The notes beneath the pieces were generated by a model. The model made no database searches and had not been told where the DNA came from. It worked only from the letters and a program-made list of their open reading frames with translations. From Qipengyuania marisflavi (GTDB lineage: Bacteria > Pseudomonadota > Alphaproteobacteria > Sphingomonadales > Sphingomonadaceae), in the NCBI RefSeq assembly GCF_005884405.1, contig NZ_VCAO01000003.1, positions 310,001 to 374,000 of the forward strand: a DNA stretch of 64,000 bases, in the 5' to 3' direction. Shown here in pieces: positions 59,895-64,000 of the stretch. Position 1 is the first letter of the stretch, and each line of letters starts with the position of its first letter. The position numbers were made by a program, and so were the translations under genes.

Positions 59895-60158
59895 ATGGCA
59901 GGCGGATGGGCGCGTGATGGCGCGGTGCAGGATCAGATTGACGATACGGTAAGCGACGCGGTCAGCATTGCCCGTGCGCGGATGCCCAAGGGTGCCAGCG
60001 CCGAATATTGTGACGAATGCGGCGAGGCTATTCCCGAGCGCCGCCGCGCTGCCTTGCCCGGTGTGCGCACCTGTGTCTCGTGCCAGTCGGGCCGCGATAG
60101 CGCGGTCAGCCATGCCGCCATCAACCGCCGGGGCAGCAAGGACAGCCAGCTGCGTTGA
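59895..60158 (+). CDS. Small DksA/TraR-type zinc-finger protein
   Basis: 87 aa. A short N-terminal helical region (VQDQIDDTVSDAVSIARARM) precedes a C4 zinc finger, CDECGEAIPERRRAALPGV...CVSC, of the DksA/TraR (YbiI-like) family. Too short for the full DksA coiled coil, so it may bind RNA polymerase differently or not at all. AAGGAG ribosome binding site and an exact GGAAC-N17-CGTT stress promoter upstream. Predicted to be induced in the general stress response. Confidence 0.88.
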   Translation: MAGGWARDGAVQDQIDDTVSDAVSIARARMPKGASAEYCDECGEAIPERRRAALPGVRTCVSCQSGRDSAVSHAAINRRGSKDSQLR

Positions 60159-60215
60159 CGCAGCCGCCCGTCCGCGACATGGCGGCGTCTCCCTCCTCTT
60201 AGCGGAAAGCCACAG

Positions 60216-61061
60216 ATGGCCAGCTCCCCCTTTATTTGGCTTCAGCACGCGCTGCCGCATCATGCCTTGTCGCGCGGCGTGGGCAAATTGGCTTCGAGCA
60301 CGGTGCCTATGGTCAAAGATACGCTGATTCGCCGTTTCATCGCCGCCTATGATGTCGACATGGGTGAAGCTGCGCTGCCGGTATCGGACTATGCCAGCTT
60401 CAACGACTTCTTTACCCGCGCTCTTAAACCCGGCGCGCGCGCGCTGGGCGATGCGGCAACGCAGATCCTCAGCCCCGCCGATGGCGCGATCAGCCAGATC
60501 GGGCAGATCAGTGCAGGACGCGTGTTTCAGGCCAAGGGGCATGACTTTTCCGTTGCGGAGTTGCTGGGCGGCGATGCGAAGGCCGCTGCGCAATTCGAAG
60601 GCGGCGCATTCGCCACGATCTATCTGTCGCCGCGCGATTATCACCGCGTCCACATGCCCGCCGCCGGTGAGCTGAACTCGGCCACCTATGTCCCGGGCGA
60701 TCTGTTTTCGGTCAATCAGGTGACTGCCGAAAATGTCACCGGCCTGTTCGCGCGTAACGAGCGGTTGGCGTGCCTGTTTTCCGGAGAAGTCGGCCAGTTT
60801 GCCAGCGTAATGGTCGGCGCGATGATCGTTGCGGGGATTGAAACCGTGTGGTCCGGCCCGGCCGAGCCGCATGGCCGCAAACTGGTCCGGTCCGAATTTG
60901 CAGGCGGCGAACGGCAGCTGGCAGCGGGTGACGAGATGGGCCGCTTCGTGCTCGGATCGACCGTGGTGCTGTTGTTCGAACCCGGCGTGGTGGAATGGCT
61001 GCCCAGCCTGTCACCGGGAAGCACTGTGCGGATGGGCGAGCCGATCGGACGGCGGCTTTAG
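60216..61061 (+). CDS. psd: Phosphatidylserine decarboxylase proenzyme
   Basis: 281 aa, the larger proteobacterial form. Makes phosphatidylethanolamine in the inner membrane. The self-cleavage motif LGST at 246-249 (GRFVLGSTVVLLF) yields the pyruvoyl prosthetic group on the alpha chain. Other conserved regions: FNDFFTRALKPGAR, SPADGAI, YLSPRDYHRVHMP and ERLACLFSGEVGQFA. The alpha chain here is only the last 34 residues, normal for this family. Convergent with ribA, 12 bases between stops. Confidence 0.96.
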   Translation: MASSPFIWLQHALPHHALSRGVGKLASSTVPMVKDTLIRRFIAAYDVDMGEAALPVSDYASFNDFFTRALKPGARALGDAATQILSPADGAISQIGQISAGRVFQAKGHDFSVAELLGGDAKAAAQFEGGAFATIYLSPRDYHRVHMPAAGELNSATYVPGDLFSVNQVTAENVTGLFARNERLACLFSGEVGQFASVMVGAMIVAGIETVWSGPAEPHGRKLVRSEFAGGERQLAAGDEMGRFVLGSTVVLLFEPGVVEWLPSLSPGSTVRMGEPIGRRL

Positions 61062-61073
61062 CCTGACGACCAG

Positions 61074-62138
61074 CTAAGGCAGCAAATGCCCGGCGCGGTC
61101 GCGCTTGGTGGCCAGATAGCGGGCGTTGTGCGGATTATCGGGCAGCGCGTGCGGCACGCGCTCGCTCACAGTTACGCCTGCTGCCTGCAGCGCCGCGACC
61201 TTGGCCGGATTGTTGGTCATCAGCCGCACGGCGCGCAGTCCCAGCAGGTCGAGCATCCGCGCGGCGGTGGCGAAATCGCGCGCCTCGTCGGGCAGACCCA
61301 GCCGCGTGTTGGCATCGACCGTGTCAAAGCCCTGATCCTGCAAACGGTATGCGCGCAGCTTGTTGATCAGGCCGATCCCGCGTCCTTCCTGCCGCATATA
61401 CAGCAATACGCCAGCCCCGCCCGTTGCGGCCTCTGCGGCCATGGCGCTCAGCGCGGCATCCAGCTGCGGCCCGCAATCGCATTTCAGGCTGCCCAGCACA
61501 TCACCAGTCAAACATTCGGAATGCAGACGGACCAGCGGCGCGCGTTCTGGGTCGGGTCGGCCAATTACCAGCGCCACATGTTCGCGCGTGTCGTTGGGGC
61601 TGCGGAAAGCGACAATCTGCGCATCCTCGGCCTCGGCAATTGGCAATTTCGCTCGCGTGGCAATGACCAGCTGCGCCGGATCGGCAAAGGCGGCGATGTC
61701 ACCTGCTTCCAGATGCACCGGCTCGCCCGCACCCCCCGGCGCGACCAGAAAGGCGGGCAGGATCCCGGCGATTCGCGCCAGCTCCAGCGCGCCGCGGGCC
61801 TGATCGTCCCAGTCCAGCGCCAGCGCCTTGAATGGCCCCTTCAGCGGGGTCTGAAGGTCCAGCGCCGGGTCGGCCACAGCCAGCGCCGCCGCCAGATCGA
61901 AAGGCTCCGCCCCGCGCAGCAAGACCGGCGCACGCGGCACGGCGGCGTCACGCTGGTTGGCCAGCTTGAGCGTGGCGGCGCGGCTGGCCGACACCAGCAT
62001 GGCCTCACCCGAAAGCTCGCCAAACCCCGTTTCGACCGGTTGCAACAGCGGCGCACCGGCTATCTGCACCGGCCAGCCATGCCGCAGCGCGTCCACCGCC
62101 TGCGCCGCGCGGCGGGCGGGTGATGGCGGCTCGCTCAG
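61074..62138 (-). CDS. ribA: GTP cyclohydrolase II with N-terminal extension
   Basis: 354 aa if translation begins at the CTG whose last two bases overlap the xth stop (CTGA at 62138-62135), which gives an MSEPPSPARRAAQAVDALRHG N-terminus. Canonical alternatives are TTG 62195 (373 aa, overlapping xth by 61 bases) and GTG 62096 (340 aa). The C-terminal half is a clear GTP cyclohydrolase II: RLHSECLTGDVLGSLKCDC (zinc cysteines), RQEGRGIGLINKLRAYRLQD and VRLMTNNPAKV. First enzyme of riboflavin synthesis. The N-terminal ~160 residues lack DHBP-synthase catalytic signatures. Confidence 0.88.
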   Translation of the reverse strand: MSEPPSPARRAAQAVDALRHGWPVQIAGAPLLQPVETGFGELSGEAMLVSASRAATLKLANQRDAAVPRAPVLLRGAEPFDLAAALAVADPALDLQTPLKGPFKALALDWDDQARGALELARIAGILPAFLVAPGGAGEPVHLEAGDIAAFADPAQLVIATRAKLPIAEAEDAQIVAFRSPNDTREHVALVIGRPDPERAPLVRLHSECLTGDVLGSLKCDCGPQLDAALSAMAAEAATGGAGVLLYMRQEGRGIGLINKLRAYRLQDQGFDTVDANTRLGLPDEARDFATAARMLDLLGLRAVRLMTNNPAKVAALQAAGVTVSERVPHALPDNPHNARYLATKRDRAGHLLP

Positions 62139-62932
62139 AGCGCGAACTCGGTAACCAGCGGGACGTGATCGCTGGGCTTTTCCCAGCTGCGACAATCCTC
62201 ATGCACATGATGCGCGATGCTTTTCGCGGCCAGTTCGGGGCTGGCCCACATATGGTCCAGCCGCCGCCCGCGATCATTGACGCGCCAGTCCCTGGAACGA
62301 TAGCTCCACCAGCTGAAATAGCGTTCGGGATCGGGGATATGCTTGCGGCCCAGATCGGTCCAGCCATGCGCATCCATAAACCGCTTGAGTGTTTCGACTT
62401 CCAGCGGCGTATGGCTAACCACCTTGAGCAATTGCTTGTGATTCCACACATCGCTTTCCAGCGGGGCAATGTTGAAATCGCCCAGAATCAGCGTCGGCCG
62501 GTCAACCGCGTCGGCCCAGCGGGTCATGCGTTCGAGGAAGTCCAGCTTTTGCCCGAATTTGGCATTGATTTCGCGGTCGGGCTCGTCACCCCCGGCGGGC
62601 ACATAGACGTTTTCGATAATCATGCCCTGATGCGCGGGATCGGTCAGTTCCACCCCGACATGCCGCGCCTCGCCATTGGCCTGCCAGTCATGCCGAGAAA
62701 ATTCGCGCAGCGGCACTTTCGCGACAGTGGCAACTCCGTGATAGCCCTTCTGCCCGTGCACGGCGAAATGCTCATACCCCAGCGCGCGGAACGCGTCATA
62801 GGGGAACTGGTGTTCCTGACATTTGATTTCCTGCAGGCACAGCACGTCAGGCGCCTGTTCCTCCAGAAAGCGGGCGACCGACGGCATCCGCAAGCGGACC
62901 GAATTGATATTCCATGAAGCGACTGAGACCAT
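62135..62932 (-). CDS. xth: Exodeoxyribonuclease III
   Basis: 265-aa AP endonuclease/3'-5' exonuclease of base excision repair. Motifs SWNINSVRLRM, LCLQEIKCQE (catalytic Glu), NVYVPAGGDEPDR, LILGDFNIAP (Asp/Asn), RLDHMWAS and SDHVPLVTEFA (terminal Asp-His) are intact. ATG 62932 is supported by the lolA-strand terminator at 62991, which would otherwise lie inside the frame. Coupled to ribA downstream. Confidence 0.95.
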   Translation of the reverse strand: MVSVASWNINSVRLRMPSVARFLEEQAPDVLCLQEIKCQEHQFPYDAFRALGYEHFAVHGQKGYHGVATVAKVPLREFSRHDWQANGEARHVGVELTDPAHQGMIIENVYVPAGGDEPDREINAKFGQKLDFLERMTRWADAVDRPTLILGDFNIAPLESDVWNHKQLLKVVSHTPLEVETLKRFMDAHGWTDLGRKHIPDPERYFSWWSYRSRDWRVNDRGRRLDHMWASPELAAKSIAHHVHEDCRSWEKPSDHVPLVTEFAL

Positions 62933-62990
62933 CGGGCGGAGATAGAGAGCGCCGTCGCACGGGTCCAGTGCGGCGAGGCCGGTAACAGGC

Positions 62991-63030
62991 AACAAAAAAC
63001 CCTCGCGCCGGGGGCATTGGCACGAGGGTT
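62991..63030 (-). terminator. Rho-independent terminator downstream of lolA (minus strand)
   Basis: AACCCTCG (62998-63005) pairs with CGAGGGTT (63023-63030), with a further GCC/GGC inner pairing; on the minus strand the stem is followed by TTTTTGTT. It separates lolA from xth. The remaining stretch to lolA (63031-63204) holds nothing I can identify. Confidence 0.8.
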
Positions 63031-63204
63031 CCTTGTTAGCGTTCGTCACGCTTGGAACGAAACGGCGTTAGCCGGAGGGATTAACAGGGGGGAAACCCGC
63101 TCCGCGCCGCTTCGAAGTCACAAACTATGCCCAATGGGATTGCTGTCCAATGAACGTTGCCGCGCAAATAAACCGAAGGCGCGAACACCTCATGGTTCAA
63201 CCGT

Positions 63205-63870
63205 TCAGCGCGGGCGACGGGACGTGCGGCGCGGGTCCTTGAAGGTAAATGCGCTGTCCGCCACGCTGACCCCGTAACGGTGATTGGCCAGCCGCACGGT
63301 GGTGCGATGGTTCTGCGAATCGAGCGCCACCCAATGCGTCAGCCGCAAGCCGCCCGGTGCCGAGGCATCACGCGCAAAGATGAGCGTAATGACGCCGAAT
63401 TCGGGATGCTTGGTGTCGCGCACTTCGATGCTCACCACATCGGGGTGACTGGTGGGCAGCAATTTGCCGTATTTCTTCACATCGCGGCTGGGATCAAGCA
63501 GCGCGCCCAGCGGCGAGGAGCTGATGGGCCAGCGCTGGACCTGCTTCACTTCGTAATCGATCAGATACATCGACTTGCCGTTGGACACGACCAGCATGGG
63601 CACGCCCTTGCCATATTCGAAGCGGATCTTGCCGGGCCGTTTCAGCGTCATCACGCCCGCCATGGTCTGGCCAGAGCGGTCGGTCTGCGTGAAATCGGCC
63701 TTCATGGTCGAAATACCGCGCAAGGCGGCAACGGCCTTGTCCAGATCGCCAGCGGCCGCGGCTGCCGGGGCAGGCGCGGCGGCAAAGGACACGGGAACCG
63801 CCGCAGCGGCCAGCGCGAGCGCGACGGCGGTGCGAATCGGATTATGCGAGAAAAAAGACAAGTTGATCAT
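63205..63870 (-). CDS. lolA: Outer-membrane lipoprotein carrier LolA-like protein
   Basis: 221 aa. Signal peptide (AVALALAAAAVPVSFAAAPA) followed by the LolA-type half-barrel: ALRGISTMKADFTQTDRSGQTMAGVMTLKRPGKIRFEYG and later SMYLIDYEVKQVQRWP. Carries lipoproteins through the periplasm to LolB or, in alphaproteobacteria lacking LolB, directly to the outer membrane. ATG 63870 has AGGAGC upstream; a 6-bp inverted repeat (TGCTCC 63870-63875, GGAGCA 63889-63894) overlaps that site. Confidence 0.92.
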   Translation of the reverse strand: MINLSFFSHNPIRTAVALALAAAAVPVSFAAAPAPAAAAAGDLDKAVAALRGISTMKADFTQTDRSGQTMAGVMTLKRPGKIRFEYGKGVPMLVVSNGKSMYLIDYEVKQVQRWPISSSPLGALLDPSRDVKKYGKLLPTSHPDVVSIEVRDTKHPEFGVITLIFARDASAPGGLRLTHWVALDSQNHRTTVRLANHRYGVSVADSAFTFKDPRRTSRRPR

Positions 63871-63945
63871 GCTCCTGCAATTAGTGTCGGAGCATTGAAC
63901 CGTCCGTGAACCCGGGTCGTTCCCGGTGTTCAGGCGGAACGCGGA

Positions 63946-64000
63946 TTACTTGATCTTCGCTTCCTTGAAGTCGACATGCTTCCGCACGACAGGGTCGTAT
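63946..64000 (-). CDS. rpmG: 50S ribosomal protein L33 (C-terminus, cut by window end)
   Basis: Only the last 17 codons and the stop are inside the window. They read YDPVVRKHVDFKEAKIK, the characteristic C-terminal end of bacterial L33 (large ribosomal subunit). The stop lies 75 bases from the lolA start; both genes are on the same strand. The family assignment rests on this short but highly typical tail. Confidence 0.88.
   Translation of the reverse strand, partial: YDPVVRKHVDFKEAKIK

Noticed and set aside
62933-63049. N-terminal extension of xth (39 extra codons)
   Set aside because: The stretch contains the lolA-side terminator and has no similarity to exonuclease III; ATG 62932 gives the standard N-terminus.
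63902-63935. Stem-like sequence between lolA and rpmG as a terminator
   Set aside because: The stem is bulged and has no T run on either strand.

Overview
The window is a high-GC alphaproteobacterial chromosome segment. Gene content and order point to the Sphingomonadales, most likely the Erythrobacteraceae: DUF3576-leuS-lptE-holA, lptC-lptA next to an rnd-type exonuclease, a single-copy gltB/gltD pair, exosortase A-associated glycan genes, PHA genes and GGAAC-N17-CGTT stress promoters. The family assignment is inference from gene content, not from a database search. I saw no tRNA, rRNA, CRISPR array, insertion sequence, prophage or clear pseudogene. The genes at both ends are cut by the window: a PhoD-type phosphatase on the left and ribosomal protein L33 on the right.

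Layout. 1-11.9 kb: phoD (partial), thrS, a TauE/SafE exporter, agmatine deiminase with an M28 lipoprotein peptidase, the tightly coupled glnE-bcp-DUF455 operon and an M23 endopeptidase. 12-18.5 kb: acyl-CoA synthetase, the yqiJ-yqiK flotillin pair, galU and murA. 18.5-22.3 kb: a small stress-promoter gene, an HWE kinase-receiver-RHH operon, phaB and an uncharacterised outer-membrane-like protein. 22.6-31.8 kb: DUF3576-leuS-lptE-holA, a nucleotidyltransferase, lptC-lptA, rnd, ung and a DksA-like gene. 31.8-37.9 kb: glutamate synthase. 38-42 kb: an acidic membrane protein and exosortase A-type glycan genes. 42-45.7 kb: MaoC-thiolase, DUF4126 and phaZ. 45.9-49.4 kb: MsbA-like ABC exporter, uppP, a GlsB-type protein and an acidic lipoprotein. 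49.4-55.7 kb: phhA, a four-gene acyl-CoA catabolic operon and two acidic lipoproteins. 55.7-64 kb: recQ, an SPFH-RHH pair, a beta-helix protein, a second DksA-like gene, psd, xth-ribA, lolA and rpmG.

Functional threads. Envelope biogenesis dominates: murA, galU, uppP, lptE/lptA/lptC, lolA, psd, the MsbA-like exporter, M23 and exosortase-linked glycan genes. Nitrogen metabolism is represented by gltBD, glnE, aguA and phhA. PHA and acyl-CoA metabolism is represented by phaB, phaZ, two thiolases, MaoC and a CoA-transferase/dehydrogenase/hydratase operon. A general-stress-response thread shows as two exact GGAAC-N17-CGTT promoters in front of small genes and an HWE-family kinase locus.

The least explained items are: a 30-bp array of three phased TGATATCA-like sites in front of an SPFH-RHH gene pair; the kinase-receiver-RHH operon; a 12-bp hairpin that covers the ribosome binding site of the DUF4126 gene; a ribA whose best start is a CTG overlapping the xth stop; and an unrecognised outer-membrane-like protein with only about four C-terminal strands.
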